DNA of 64,000 nt from Thermoplasmata archaeon (lineage in GTDB: Archaea > Thermoplasmatota > Thermoplasmata > Thermoplasmatales > Thermoplasmataceae). The position numbers and the translations under genes were made by a program. Below the pieces are notes generated by a model that ran no database searches, had not been told where the DNA came from, and saw only the letters and a program-made list of their open reading frames with translations. Location of the stretch: the NCBI GenBank assembly GCA_021794355.1, contig JAJYRA010000041.1:55064-119063 (forward strand), given 5' to 3'. Shown in pieces: positions 34,861 through 45,136 of this stretch (positions within the stretch are counted from its first letter, which is position 1; each line of letters starts with the position of its first letter).

Positions 34861-35243
34861 TTTTTTTCAACCTCAACTATAATGAATTTGCAGCAATCAA
34901 TGGCAGTATTGCAATCCTCCTCGGTATAATATTCATCAGGAGTTCCTTCCGACCAAGCATCCGTGTATCTGGTTGGGATATAGAATTTGTCGATTGTTTT
35001 TGATTTGTTAACCACTTCATCTGGAAAATCAGCTTTTTTCAGTAAACCGGAAACGGAGTGCCCAAACGAGTCTCTCCCGACACCTTTCATATATGCTTTT
35101 ATGGCGTATTCTGCGGATTGCTGAGCTTTGAAACATGACCAATTATGAAAATGAGAATCTCTATCATTAATGGCAGATTCTAACGTTCTTTTGGAACTGG
35201 AAATCCATCTTTCATATTCGTCGTTATCTAAAAGTCTACTCAT
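34833..35243 (-). CDS. HEPN-domain toxin RNase
   Basis: The 136-residue helical protein has the HEPN signature R-x4-H seen as RDSFGH, preceded by the helical segment KAQQSAEYAIKAYMKG. HEPN proteins of this type are ribonucleases that form a toxin-antitoxin pair with MNT proteins. A TTATTTATCC box lies about 27 bases before the ATG. The next gene is its MNT partner. It is the last element of the island before the housekeeping genes. Confidence 0.85.
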   Translation of the reverse strand: MSRLLDNDEYERWISSSKRTLESAINDRDSHFHNWSCFKAQQSAEYAIKAYMKGVGRDSFGHSVSGLLKKADFPDEVVNKSKTIDKFYIPTRYTDAWSEGTPDEYYTEEDCNTAIDCCKFIIVEVEKKWKSLSKES

Positions 35244-35446
35244 ATTATTAGAGTTAGTGCATGGATAAATAAGACATTTTCTAATCCACCCACTTCTTAT
35301 TGATCATAAACCAAATATGAGAAGGTCTTTCCGCATTTCAAAAATACTCTACCCGAGAAATGAGGATAAATTTCACTCATAACAAAACAAAGTGATTTAC
35401 CATAGAACATACAACAATTTTAATAAGCGTCAAACATTCATAAAAA

Positions 35447-37060
35447 ATGAAATATATTGTTATCACCGGGGGCGTTCTTTCCGGAATAGGAAAGGGCACA
35501 ATCGCCTCCAGTTTATGCCACATCCTGACTAACAGTGGCGTGAAGGTTACAGCCCTTAAGATCGATCCTTATCTCAATTATGATGCGGGAACCATGAATC
35601 CATATCAGCATGGAGAGGTATTCGTACTGGATGATGGAAGTGAAGTTGACCTGGATCTTGGCAATTATGAGAGATATCTAGACAGGAGTCTTACAGGAAA
35701 TAATAATATAACAACGGGAAAGGTTTACAAGGAAGTTATAGAAAGGGAGAGAAGGGGAGAATACCTTGGAAGCACGGTACAGATAATACCACACATAACC
35801 AATGAAATAAAGAGGCGAATAAGAAAGGTTGCAACTGCAGAGGATCTGGATGTGGTTGTTATTGAGGTGGGCGGCACAGTGGGAGATATAGAATCCATGC
35901 CATTCCTCGAGGCCATGAGACAGTTAAGAAGGGAAGAAAAGGGGCAGGTATTTTTTGCCCACGTCACACTTGTGCCAGAAATAGGCAGGGAGGAGGAACA
36001 GAAGACAAAACCGACACAGCACAGTGTAAGGGCACTGAAGGAGATTGGTATACAGCCGGATCTCATACTGTGCAGGTCAAGAAACCCACTTTCCAGGGAT
36101 GTGAAGAAGAGGATCTCCCTATTTACGGATGTTGCCGAAGAGGCAGTCATAAGTGTATATGAAGTTGAAAATGCATATCAGGTTCCAGAGGTTATAGAAA
36201 AACAATCTGTAATAGATATAATAAAATCCCAGCTGAATCTCCAGACCACTGCATTCAGGGATAATTGGGAAACCTATAAGGAAAACCTCCTTAATCCTAA
36301 GAGTTTCATAAAAATAGGGATCATAGGAAAGTATACGGAACTTCATGATGCATACATTAGCCACAGGGAAGCTTTCAATCACGCCACGGGCAATACAGGT
36401 ATTGGAGTGAACATAAAGTGGCTGGATTCCGATACCGTGAAGGAAAATATCTCAGTACTTCACGATCTGGACGGAATTCTTGTCACCCCAGGCTTCGGAT
36501 ACAGGGGTGTGGAAGGAAAAATAATGACAGCCAGATACGCGAGGGAAACAGGGACACCCTATCTGGGAATATGCCTGGGATTCCAGGTAGCTGTCATAGA
36601 GTATGCAAGAAATGTTGCCGGCCTTGAGGATGCGAACAGCACCGAATTTTCAGGCGAAACAAAAAATCCTGTTATTGATATTTTACCCGAACAGGTGGGT
36701 GTTAAGGATATGGGTGGAACCATGAGATTGGGAGCAAAGAAAGTTCTCGTGAAGGCGAACACACTGGCATTTGATCTGTACGGGGAGAAGGAGATAATGG
36801 AAAGGCACAGGCACAGATATGAGGTAAACCCATCTTATATTGACCTGCTTGAAGATCATGGCCTGATATTTTCAGGAAAGGATGAACAGGGCATAAGGAT
36901 GGAAATACTTGAGATCAAGGGCAGGAGAAACTTCATAGCGTCCCAGTTCCATGCAGAATTCAAGTCGAGACCGCTCAGGCCATCACCACTTCATCTTCAC
37001 CTTGTTAAAATGGCAATGGATTTTAAGAATGAAAAAGTAAAAATGGAACAAAGGGCATGA
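35447..37060 (+). CDS. pyrG: CTP synthase
   Basis: Makes CTP from UTP using glutamine or ammonia, the last step of pyrimidine nucleotide synthesis. The synthase domain starts with [22 protein letters not shown]. The glutaminase domain has [10 protein letters not shown], the nucleophile Cys in YLGICLGFQ, and the His/Glu in HAEFKSRP. Length (537 residues) is normal. A TTTTAATAAG box lies about 27 bases before the ATG. The gene for PolD DP2 follows 6 bases after the stop, so the two are likely co-transcribed. Confidence 0.97.
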   Translation: MKYIVITGGVLSGIGKGTIASSLCHILTNSGVKVTALKIDPYLNYDAGTMNPYQHGEVFVLDDGSEVDLDLGNYERYLDRSLTGNNNITTGKVYKEVIERERRGEYLGSTVQIIPHITNEIKRRIRKVATAEDLDVVVIEVGGTVGDIESMPFLEAMRQLRREEKGQVFFAHVTLVPEIGREEEQKTKPTQHSVRALKEIGIQPDLILCRSRNPLSRDVKKRISLFTDVAEEAVISVYEVENAYQVPEVIEKQSVIDIIKSQLNLQTTAFRDNWETYKENLLNPKSFIKIGIIGKYTELHDAYISHREAFNHATGNTGIGVNIKWLDSDTVKENISVLHDLDGILVTPGFGYRGVEGKIMTARYARETGTPYLGICLGFQVAVIEYARNVAGLEDANSTEFSGETKNPVIDILPEQVGVKDMGGTMRLGAKKVLVKANTLAFDLYGEKEIMERHRHRYEVNPSYIDLLEDHGLIFSGKDEQGIRMEILEIKGRRNFIASQFHAEFKSRPLRPSPLHLHLVKMAMDFKNEKVKMEQRA

Positions 37061-37066
37061 TAGGTT

Positions 37067-40000
37067 ATGCCTGCCATCAATGAGGAAGAATACCATACCC
37101 TCATAAGGGAAAAGGTCAGGGAATGTTATGTTATAGCTGAAGCGGCCAGATCAAAGGGGATGGATGTTACTGACAGGATAGAAATCCCTCTTGCCAACGA
37201 TATGGCAGACAGGATAGGAGAGCTCTTGAATTTAAGGGATATCAGCCAGGAGATAAGAGATCTTTCCCTGACCATGAGCAGGGAGGAAGTGGCCCTGGAA
37301 ATGGCCAGAAGGATATCAGAAAAATACTCATCCCAGGGCAAGGAGAAGGCCGTGGACATGGCCGTAAGGGTAGGCCTGGCAATTCTTACAGAGGGTATCC
37401 TGGTTGCTCCACTTGAAGGAATTTCAAAGGTTACCGTGGGAAGAAATTTTGATGGTTCCGATTACGTATCCGTTGTCTATGCCGGTCCAATCAGGGGAGC
37501 AGGAGGCACCGCACAGGCACTGAGCGTACTCATTGCCGATATAGTGAGGAGGCAACTGAACATTGGAAAATTTATCATTACAGATGAAGAAATAGAAAGG
37601 TACATAGAAGAGATCCAGAGCTATAATAGGGTAAAGCACCTCCAGTATCTTCCGGATGACGAGGAAATCAAGAATGTGTTGAAAAACTGCCCGGTATGTA
37701 TAGACGGGGAGGGGAGTGAGGATGAGGAGATATCCGGGCACAGAGATATGGAAAGATTCAGGACAAATAAGATAAGGGGTGGAATGTGTCTTGTTCTGTG
37801 CGAAGGACTTTTGCAGAAAACAAAAAAGGTGCTCAAGCACACAACAAAGTTGAAAATAAGGGACTGGGACTTCCTGGAGAATACGGGCAAGAATGATGAA
37901 GATGCCGTGGTTGACAGGAAAGCGGTTAAATTCCTCAGTGATCTGGTGGCAGGAAGGCCAGTTTTTGGTTATCCAAACAGGCCGGGCGGCCTCAGGCTCA
38001 GGTATGGGAGATCAAGATTATCAGGGCTTGCCGCTGCATCCATTAATCCTGCAACAATGATCGTGGTGGATGATTTTATCGCCACCGGTAGCCAGTTGAA
38101 GGTGGAGCTTCCCGGGAAGGCAGCTGCAATCACGCCATGCGATGAGATAGAAGGTACCATGGTATTGCTGGATGATGGGAGGCACATCAGGGTAAACGAT
38201 GAGAAGCTCGCAAGGGAAGTTAAGGGCCATATAAAGGAAATAACAGATCTGGGTGAAATATTAATTTCCTACGGAGATTTCCTTGAAAACAACCACGTTC
38301 TTGAGCAGTCACCCTTCGTGGTGGAATGGTGGCGCAAGATAGCCATGGACAGGGAAGTCCCCAAGGATCTCATGACAGTGAAAACGGTGGAAGAAGCCAT
38401 ATCTGTGAGTAGAAAGTACGGCGTACCCCTTCATCCGGATTTCAACCTGTTCTGGCATGATCTGACCATAGGGGAAATAGACGAACTTGGTTCTGCCGTC
38501 AGGCATTCAGTTGAATCCGGTAAATATCCCGTACTGGAAAATAACGAGAAGATAGGGGATATCCTGAAAAGACTGGGGGTGGAATTCAAGGCGGAAGGGT
38601 CAATCATTAGATTGATGGACAGAAACATCCTCATGAATATCATGGGAGAACAGGGAAAATCAGAGACATCTGATCCTATGAAATATATAAGCGAAATGGC
38701 TGGCGTGGAAATACGACCCAGAGCGTTGATACGAATCGGTGCAAGGCTTGGAAGGCCTGAAAAGGCGGGAGAAAGAAAGATGAAGCCCAAGGTACACTCA
38801 CTCTTTCCAATCGGGGATATGGGGTCCACCAGGAGATCCATACTGGATGCCGTAAGATCCGGGAACACCAAATACACGGTTGAGGTGGACGTAAGGGTCT
38901 GCGAAAAGTGTGGGCATCGGGGGCCTGAGGTCCTATGCTCTGAATGTGGAGGAAAAATGAAGGATACCCGAAATTATGAGAGGATAGGCGTGGATATTGG
39001 AAAAATATGGACCTCCGCCCTTTCCAGGTTGAAACTCAACCCCAGTGAAATCAAGGAATTAAAGGGGGAGAAAAAGGTCATGTCCAGGGGGAAATATGCG
39101 GAACCGTTGGAAAAGGGAATATTGAGATCTCTGAATGATGTTTCCGTCAACAGGGATGGAACCTGCAGGTACGATATGAGTGATGTTCCAATTACACATT
39201 TCAAGACCGGGGAAATTTTCCTGCCTGAGCAGAAGGCCAGGGAGATAGGATATGAACCCGGAATGAATGAACTGTTCACCCAGGACATCATAATACCAAT
39301 GGACTGTGCCAGATATCTTCTTGGAGTATCGAGGTACGTGGACGATCTCCTGGAAAAATATTACGGAATGGAAAGGTTTTACAACTGCAGGGACGAATCT
39401 GATCTTGTAGGCCACATCATAATAGGGCTGGCTCCCCACACCTCCGGAGGAATTGCAGGAAGAATAGTGGGGTTTTCTAGGGTGAATGGTGGATATGCCC
39501 ATCCCTTTTATCACGCTGCAAAAAGAAGGAACTGTGATGGGGATGAAGATTCCGTTATGTTATTGATGGATGGACTGCTTAATTTTTCCAGGGAATTTCT
39601 TCCGTCAACAACCGGCGGATTAATGGATGCTCCTCTTGTGATGACACTCCTCCTGAAACCTGACGAAGTGGATAAGGAAGCCCTGAATCTGGACACCCTT
39701 TCAGAATATCCTGAGGAGTTCTATGAAGCAACAATGAAAAATGTAAAGCCATCGGAGATTGAAAAATTGATGAAACCTGTGAAATTCATTGTAGAAGAGA
39801 ATAATTCAGCAAGGGGGATAGGATTTCAGTTCAGCACGGCAGACCTGAACTCAGGGGTTCTTCTTTCCTCTTATAAAACTCTTGAAACCATGTCGGAAAA
39901 GATAGACAAGCAACTGAATCTTGCTGTCATAATAAGGGCGGTTGATCAGGATGACGTGGCATCCAGGCTCATAAATTCACACTTTTTACCGGATATGTTT

Positions 40001-40333
40001 GGAAATTACAGGGGATTTTTCTCGCAGGAAATGAGATGCACAAAGTGTAGCACAAAATACCGCAGAATTCCCCTGTCTGGAAAATGCCAAAAATGCGGAA
40101 ATAATAACTTGATCCTTACCATACACAAGGGAGGAATAGTGAAATACATGGAAGAAACAAGAAAATTGATGAGAAATTTCAAGCTGCCGGAAGCGCAGAT
40201 TTATAGGATAGAAAATATATTCAGGTCCATAGACACGTCATTCAACAAGACGGAAGAAATTCACAGGGAGGAGATAAGGGTTGGAGGTCCTCTGGATGAT
40301 TTTGAAGAACTTGAGGAGAAGATTGCAGAATGA
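37067..40333 (+). CDS. polC: DNA polymerase D large subunit DP2
   Basis: Catalytic subunit of archaeal replicative PolD. The catalytic motif AKRRNCDGDEDSVMLLMDG lies near residue 820. Zinc sites are CEKCGHRGPEVLCSECGG and CTKCSTKYRRIPLSGKCQKCG, the second near the PCNA-facing C-terminus. The GAGGTAQALSV segment is at about 145. The length of 1088 residues shows that no intein is present. The 3' end overlaps the GPN-GTPase gene by ATGA. No DP1 gene lies in this window. Confidence 0.97.
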   Translation: MPAINEEEYHTLIREKVRECYVIAEAARSKGMDVTDRIEIPLANDMADRIGELLNLRDISQEIRDLSLTMSREEVALEMARRISEKYSSQGKEKAVDMAVRVGLAILTEGILVAPLEGISKVTVGRNFDGSDYVSVVYAGPIRGAGGTAQALSVLIADIVRRQLNIGKFIITDEEIERYIEEIQSYNRVKHLQYLPDDEEIKNVLKNCPVCIDGEGSEDEEISGHRDMERFRTNKIRGGMCLVLCEGLLQKTKKVLKHTTKLKIRDWDFLENTGKNDEDAVVDRKAVKFLSDLVAGRPVFGYPNRPGGLRLRYGRSRLSGLAAASINPATMIVVDDFIATGSQLKVELPGKAAAITPCDEIEGTMVLLDDGRHIRVNDEKLAREVKGHIKEITDLGEILISYGDFLENNHVLEQSPFVVEWWRKIAMDREVPKDLMTVKTVEEAISVSRKYGVPLHPDFNLFWHDLTIGEIDELGSAVRHSVESGKYPVLENNEKIGDILKRLGVEFKAEGSIIRLMDRNILMNIMGEQGKSETSDPMKYISEMAGVEIRPRALIRIGARLGRPEKAGERKMKPKVHSLFPIGDMGSTRRSILDAVRSGNTKYTVEVDVRVCEKCGHRGPEVLCSECGGKMKDTRNYERIGVDIGKIWTSALSRLKLNPSEIKELKGEKKVMSRGKYAEPLEKGILRSLNDVSVNRDGTCRYDMSDVPITHFKTGEIFLPEQKAREIGYEPGMNELFTQDIIIPMDCARYLLGVSRYVDDLLEKYYGMERFYNCRDESDLVGHIIIGLAPHTSGGIAGRIVGFSRVNGGYAHPFYHAAKRRNCDGDEDSVMLLMDGLLNFSREFLPSTTGGLMDAPLVMTLLLKPDEVDKEALNLDTLSEYPEEFYEATMKNVKPSEIEKLMKPVKFIVEENNSARGIGFQFSTADLNSGVLLSSYKTLETMSEKIDKQLNLAVIIRAVDQDDVASRLINSHFLPDMFGNYRGFFSQEMRCTKCSTKYRRIPLSGKCQKCGNNNLILTIHKGGIVKYMEETRKLMRNFKLPEAQIYRIENIFRSIDTSFNKTEEIHREEIRVGGPLDDFEELEEKIAE

Positions 40334-41109
40334 AAGGTGCACTCTTTGTGGCAGGACCAGCAGGCACAGGAAAATCCAGTTTTTGCGGGGCATACAAGGA
40401 ATGGTTGACCATAAACAACATGGATGCAGCCATTGTCAACCTTGATCCTGGTTCCGAATTCATACCCTATGAAAGTGATATTGATATCAGGGAATGGATT
40501 TCCATAAATGACATAATGAGTGAGTTTAACCTCGGGCCCAATGGGGCCCAGATTGTTGCATCGGATCTGATCATAGAGAACGTGGACAGGATCAAGTCAT
40601 TACTGGATGAACTCACGGATTATTACGTGATATTCGACACACCGGGTCAGATTGAACTGTTTTCCCTCAGGACATCAAGCCCAATCATAGTGGATTCACT
40701 GGGCGGAAAGAAATCCATGCTGGCTTTCGTGGGAGATTCTGTCATATCTGCCATACCTTCCGGATACATTTCGCAGAAGCTGATGTATGCGTCCGTAATG
40801 GCAAGGTTTTTCAAGCCGACAATGTACATAATGAACAAGTCGGATCTCATAGAAAAGGAACAGATGGATGCAATAAACAGCTGGGATCAGTCCGTGGATA
40901 ACCTGATGGACAGCTTCCTTTCTGAAAAAGCAGAAATGAGGAAGGACTTTTTCTATAATGTAATGAACTCCTTCAGTGAAAGCGGATTGAGCAGCCAGAT
41001 GATCCCCGTATCATCCAAGAATATGTCTGGAATGGAAGACGTATACTCCGGTATGTCGCTCTTCCTTTCCGGTGGTGAGGATGAGGATACACTTTACAAG
41101 GATGACTGA
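40330..41109 (+). CDS. GPN-loop GTPase
   Basis: The P-loop is VAGPAGTGKSSF, the GPN motif is LGPNGAQ, the G3 region is DTPGQIELF, and the NKSD motif is IMNKSDLI. The family acts as homodimers; its eukaryotic members help assemble RNA polymerase, while the archaeal role is open. It is coupled to polC by overlap, and the three genes pyrG-polC-GPN look like one transcript. Confidence 0.92.
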   Translation: MKGALFVAGPAGTGKSSFCGAYKEWLTINNMDAAIVNLDPGSEFIPYESDIDIREWISINDIMSEFNLGPNGAQIVASDLIIENVDRIKSLLDELTDYYVIFDTPGQIELFSLRTSSPIIVDSLGGKKSMLAFVGDSVISAIPSGYISQKLMYASVMARFFKPTMYIMNKSDLIEKEQMDAINSWDQSVDNLMDSFLSEKAEMRKDFFYNVMNSFSESGLSSQMIPVSSKNMSGMEDVYSGMSLFLSGGEDEDTLYKDD

Positions 41110-41290
41110 ACGATCCATGGAATATCTGGAAGGTTGCAAAATCACCAAGATTCTCATTAGGAGATCAAAACTTTTCAGAGGGGTTCCTTTCCGGATTTAA
41201 AAGCGGTGAAACTTTACGTCCATTCTTTCAGATCTTCAATACAGAAAGTTTATTGAGGCTTTCCACCAAATACATAGTTGAAAGGTTTAA

Positions 41291-41303
41291 GTAAATTGTT
41301 TAC
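41291..41303. promoter_or_regulatory. Dyad upstream of the PadR-like gene
   Basis: GTAAATTGTTTAC is a perfect 5-3-5 inverted repeat, embedded in AGGTTTAAGTAAATTGTTTACCT. It lies 21 bases before the ATG of the PadR-like gene, whose AGGAG ribosome site is at 41314-41318. It could be the autoregulatory operator. Confidence 0.4.
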
Positions 41304-41324
41304 CTATGATAAGAGGAGATCATC

Positions 41325-41663
41325 ATGAACGTAACCGATGAAAAAATACTCAGGGGGTTATTGAGCCTCTATCTCCTGAGGGAGATATGCATTTCTCCAA
41401 AGTGTGGTTATGAACTGAACAAGAACATATCTGAAAAGTTAGGGGTGGTACTGCCCAAAGGAACCGTTTATGTTTTGCTTAAAAGCCTTTTCATGAAGGG
41501 GTATATTCAGAATGAAAAGGTGATCAATACAAAGGGTAAAAACACATTGATTTACAGGATTACGGATAGGGGAAATGAATTCATGAGATCCCATTATCAG
41601 CCACTTCACCTTGCCAGGGGGATTATTGATGACATCCTCCTGACCATAGACAGGAGTTTATGA
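41325..41663 (+). CDS. PadR-like winged-helix regulator
   Basis: The 112-residue protein has a winged helix: ILRGLLSLYLLREI, then GYELNKNISEKLGVVLPKGTVY, then VLLKSLFMKGYIQNEK and the wing KGKNTLIYRITDRGNEF. This is the PadR layout, with a short C-terminal helix in place of the long dimerisation helix. It has a good ribosome site, AGGAG. It precedes a binding-protein-like and MFS gene pair and may control them. Confidence 0.78.
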   Translation: MNVTDEKILRGLLSLYLLREICISPKCGYELNKNISEKLGVVLPKGTVYVLLKSLFMKGYIQNEKVINTKGKNTLIYRITDRGNEFMRSHYQPLHLARGIIDDILLTIDRSL

Positions 41664-41697
41664 ATAAGTTATTTATTCTTATTTGACATAGGGACAT

Positions 41698-42357
41698 ATG
41701 GTAATAAAAGTATTGACTGCACCGGGACCAGTATGTTTCCCACTTATTGCCTCCGGAAACAACAATTTTGAGATTAATTTTGGAAAGGAAGGAAATGCAG
41801 ACATAGTTATGGACTCCACCATATCCTTGATAAAGAGGGGTTTGCCAATTGATATGGTATTGTTGAGTGGTCTCTCCATAGTAACACCTGATTTTGCAAG
41901 GAAAACGGTCATCCTGAGAAAGGGAGGAGCCAGTGATTTACTTTCAAGAGTTATAATAAAAAAAGATGGTCTCCCCACGGAACTTATTTACAGCGACAGC
42001 ATGGATGAAATCAGGACCCTTATGAAGGAAAAAAAAGCAGATTCAGCAGTAGTTCTATCATTTGCTGGATTGAAGGGAATCACTCTTGAGGAAAGAGCAG
42101 GGAAATCCGGTATATATGTCCCCGGTAGTTGCGGTGCAACAATGGGCAGTGATCTGTATTCAGAGTTCAGGGCGGCTTATAATGAAGGATTGAAGAAATT
42201 TAAGGAAAGCCCCGCTGAAACCGCAAAAATAGTTCAGGAAAAACTCCCAAATAAATTCCCACTAGAGTTTATCACCGGAACAATGCTAAAAACAACCACA
42301 ATACTGGAGAAACCTGAAAACTATTCCCAGTTGAAAGAGGCAATAATTAATGCCTGA
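41698..42357 (+). CDS. DUF3834-like, solute-binding-protein-like
   Basis: The 219-residue protein begins MVIKVLTAPGPVCFPLIASG and shows the alternating alpha/beta layout of a periplasmic-binding-protein-like fold (INFGKEGNADIVMDSTIS; VLLSGLSIVTP). No signal peptide or lipobox is seen, so it may be cytoplasmic. The wording fits DUF3834 of archaea, which Pfam relates to solute-binding proteins. The following MFS gene overlaps by 8 bases, so the pair is coupled. It may bind a ligand for that transporter or sense it. Confidence 0.65.
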   Translation: MVIKVLTAPGPVCFPLIASGNNNFEINFGKEGNADIVMDSTISLIKRGLPIDMVLLSGLSIVTPDFARKTVILRKGGASDLLSRVIIKKDGLPTELIYSDSMDEIRTLMKEKKADSAVVLSFAGLKGITLEERAGKSGIYVPGSCGATMGSDLYSEFRAAYNEGLKKFKESPAETAKIVQEKLPNKFPLEFITGTMLKTTTILEKPENYSQLKEAIINA

Positions 42358-43561
42358 AGGTTCTTGGGAAACAACAAAAGTGGACGGAAAGTCCATAGTC
42401 TCCATCATTATCATCATACTGTCAATGACCTTTGCGGTCAGGGCTAGTAACAATATGTACACAACTTCAATCCCGCTCCTTGCAGGATACCTATTCCTAT
42501 TCTCCAACGTGACCATCGGGATTCTTGTATCCATTGCTTCCTTTACCACATTCGTGATGAGCACCTTCATAAATGCAAGGTTGCAGTCAAGAAACAGGAG
42601 AAAGGTATTCATCATTTCATCCCTGATTTATGCCATAATTTTTCCAATGTTCTATATTTCAACACCCTCAACCATATGGATTATCCTTCCGGTTGCATCC
42701 TTTACCCTGGGTTCAGTGATGCCCAACATAATAACATCCGCATCACTATTCAGGGAGAGGAAGCAGAGGGAAAGAATTCTCTCAATTTATACCCTCTCAC
42801 TAAGTTTATCCCTTATTCTTGGTCCCTATCTGGAGAGTGAAATCCTGTATTATGTAACATTGCAGCAATCCTTTCTGGTCTTCTCCATCCTTCCACTGGT
42901 AGCCCTCGTGGACTCATTCTTCATCAAATTTCCGGCAGAAATGGGAGTGATGAAGAAAGGCTTCGACTTTGCAGTGCTGAAGGACAGGGGGTTTCAAACG
43001 GCACTTTTAAACATTCTGGCATATAATATCCCCTTTGCCTTTCTTACCACTTACGGAGGGTTGTATGGTATAAAGGATTTCAATGAAAGCTTTTCCATTG
43101 TGAATTTAACCTTCAGCATGTTCTTTCTAACATCATTCATATCCAGGTTTGTTTTTACCATAAGGGTTCCGGAAAAACTTCCACGGCTTATGTTTTCTGC
43201 GGTATTTCTTTCTGCTCTGGGCCTGCTCGTTCTTGGAACAGCAGGTAATTATTTCATGTTCGTTCTGGCGTTCCTGATCCTTGGTGTACCCCATGGTCTT
43301 ACATACCCTCTATCCGTAATGTCCATTACCAGAAGCTTTCCTGAGGATAGAAGGAACATGGCAAACAGTTACTTTTTTTCCATCATGATGCTCATAGGAA
43401 CTGCCATGCCTTTCGTATCCGGAGAAATAATCTATATGCTGGGTTACAGGAATGCTTTCCTTGTACTCATTCCTGCAATCCTGGCAATCCTCTCCGTACT
43501 TTATTTCGTTTTAAAGGCGAAAGGAAGGGAAGATGAAAAGGCAGGGAGCATATCCCTCTGA
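42350..43561 (+). CDS. Major facilitator superfamily transporter
   Basis: A 403-residue membrane protein with about 12 hydrophobic segments. It includes the MFS loop 2-3 motif region (NARLQSRNRRKVFI) and the second-half loop FLILGVPHGLTYPLSVMS. It is overlapped with the preceding DUF3834-like gene. Substrate unknown; the family includes exporters of drugs and importers of sugars or acids. No substrate-specific residue can be assigned. Confidence 0.82.
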   Translation: MPEGSWETTKVDGKSIVSIIIIILSMTFAVRASNNMYTTSIPLLAGYLFLFSNVTIGILVSIASFTTFVMSTFINARLQSRNRRKVFIISSLIYAIIFPMFYISTPSTIWIILPVASFTLGSVMPNIITSASLFRERKQRERILSIYTLSLSLSLILGPYLESEILYYVTLQQSFLVFSILPLVALVDSFFIKFPAEMGVMKKGFDFAVLKDRGFQTALLNILAYNIPFAFLTTYGGLYGIKDFNESFSIVNLTFSMFFLTSFISRFVFTIRVPEKLPRLMFSAVFLSALGLLVLGTAGNYFMFVLAFLILGVPHGLTYPLSVMSITRSFPEDRRNMANSYFFSIMMLIGTAMPFVSGEIIYMLGYRNAFLVLIPAILAILSVLYFVLKAKGREDEKAGSISL

Positions 43562-43721
43562 CCGTATGCAATGGTGAAAACACCAGGCTCTCATATGCAT
43601 TTTCATAGAAGGCCCACCTGGTCTTCACATCCAGCAAAGTCATGCACTCCGTTCATTAGGGGAATGATGAGTTCACATCAAGGATACATAAGGTTTAAAG
43701 ATAAAAATAACATCCAAATCT

Positions 43722-44096
43722 ATGGACGAAGGCAAGAACGACTTTAAGCAGCCTGAAATGAAACCCCTGGTTTCACTGGATGATCTGGAGAAACTTGACA
43801 TCAGGGTTGGACTCGTTGAGAAAGTTGAGGAGGTTGAAAATTCAAGGAAATTGATAAGGCTAACAGTGAACTTTGGTGATCACAGAAGAAATATACTTTC
43901 GGCAATGAAGAATGATCGGGATAACATAAAGGAAATAGAGGGAAAACAATGTCTTTTCCTCATAAACCTGAAACCGAGAAATATGGCTGGAGAAACCTCA
44001 GAGGGAATGATCATGGATATAGGGTCAAGTGATGGAATAAGACCTGTACTTGCAGTGCCTGAGAAGCAGGTTCCCAATGGTACAAGAATGGGATAG
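43722..44096 (+). CDS. tRNA-binding domain protein (MetRS beta-like, CsaA/EMAP fold)
   Basis: The 124-residue OB-fold protein has the signature DDLEKLDIRVGLVEKVEEVENS and NLKPRNMAGETSEGMIM, which are hallmarks of the tRNA-binding domain found at the C-terminus of MetRS. As a stand-alone protein it usually supports tRNA binding by methionyl-tRNA synthetase (MetG beta). A TTTAAAGATA box lies about 28 bases upstream. Confidence 0.88.
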   Translation: MDEGKNDFKQPEMKPLVSLDDLEKLDIRVGLVEKVEEVENSRKLIRLTVNFGDHRRNILSAMKNDRDNIKEIEGKQCLFLINLKPRNMAGETSEGMIMDIGSSDGIRPVLAVPEKQVPNGTRMG

Positions 44097-44173
44097 GAGA
44101 ATTGCATTACGAATTTGGCATGATCAGGATCAAATTCTATCTTCCAACGTGATAACAGTTGAAGCCTGAATGA

Positions 44174-45136
44174 TCAGGTTTTGCTATATATCTCTAATAC
44201 GGCTTCCAGGTTTCTTCTGGCAAGTTCCGGTGGATAGGGCACTTTTTCATTCTTTTCAATTGCCCCTATGAATCCGGATATTTCCATATCAATAACATCT
44301 TTTTCTTCTATTTCCTGTATAACCCCATTGAGAACGGGCTTTCCAAAGCACACTGTTGGTAACTCTTTTCCCTCAGATGGATATCTCTTTTCAGTTGATT
44401 CTACAATGCTGCCCTTCATTCCAACAATCTCGTAGGAAGGAACATGAGGAGGATCTTTATAACTCCACGAATAAAAAAACAACCCGGTAGCACCTGAATT
44501 GAAGGAAAATAGAGCTGCAGTATTATCTTCCCCCTCTATGGATGCGCTTCCCTTATATACACTTGAGTGAATTTGTTTATATTCTCCACCAAGGTCCAGC
44601 AAAGCCTCAATGAAATGGATTCCTCCATCAATGAGAGCCCCTCCCCCCATCAACTTCTCATTATTTCTCCATCCAGGTTCGTTGAAAAATCTCTGGTTCC
44701 TTACAATTATGGTGTTAACCTTTCCAATTTTGCCTTCTTTCACCAATTTAGTGGCGCTTCTCAGGGATGAATCAAAGAAGAATTGTTCAGCCACCATGAA
44801 TTTTGTACCTGTTTCTTCTGAAACATTAATCATTTCATCCGCATCTGCAAGGGTTGTGGAAATTGGTTTTTCAAGGAGAACATGCCTGCCCTCCTTCATT
44901 GCTTTCACAGCCAGTTCTCTATGCAGTGTATGAGGCAACGCCATATCCACCATTTCACAGGACGATTCCAGGGCCTGGTGAATATCCGAAAAGGTTTTCT
45001 TCACACCAAATTCTTCTTCGTATTTCCTTAAAACAGCCTCATTCCTGGAAAATACTGAAAATTCATAACCCTGCTTCATGTAACTTTTTGCATGGCTGAA
45101 GCCAAAGCCGCCCCCTCCAAGTAATAATATATTCAT
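44174..45136 (-). CDS. Gfo/Idh/MocA family oxidoreductase
   Basis: NAD(P)-dependent dehydrogenase of sugars or related compounds, 320 residues. The Rossmann glycine motif is LLLGGGGFGFSHAKSY, the EKP motif is LLEKPIST, and the catalytic region is GGALIDGGIHF. The C-terminal beta-sheet domain is present. Substrate unknown. Stands alone. Confidence 0.88.
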   Translation of the reverse strand: MNILLLGGGGFGFSHAKSYMKQGYEFSVFSRNEAVLRKYEEEFGVKKTFSDIHQALESSCEMVDMALPHTLHRELAVKAMKEGRHVLLEKPISTTLADADEMINVSEETGTKFMVAEQFFFDSSLRSATKLVKEGKIGKVNTIIVRNQRFFNEPGWRNNEKLMGGGALIDGGIHFIEALLDLGGEYKQIHSSVYKGSASIEGEDNTAALFSFNSGATGLFFYSWSYKDPPHVPSYEIVGMKGSIVESTEKRYPSEGKELPTVCFGKPVLNGVIQEIEEKDVIDMEISGFIGAIEKNEKVPYPPELARRNLEAVLEIYSKT

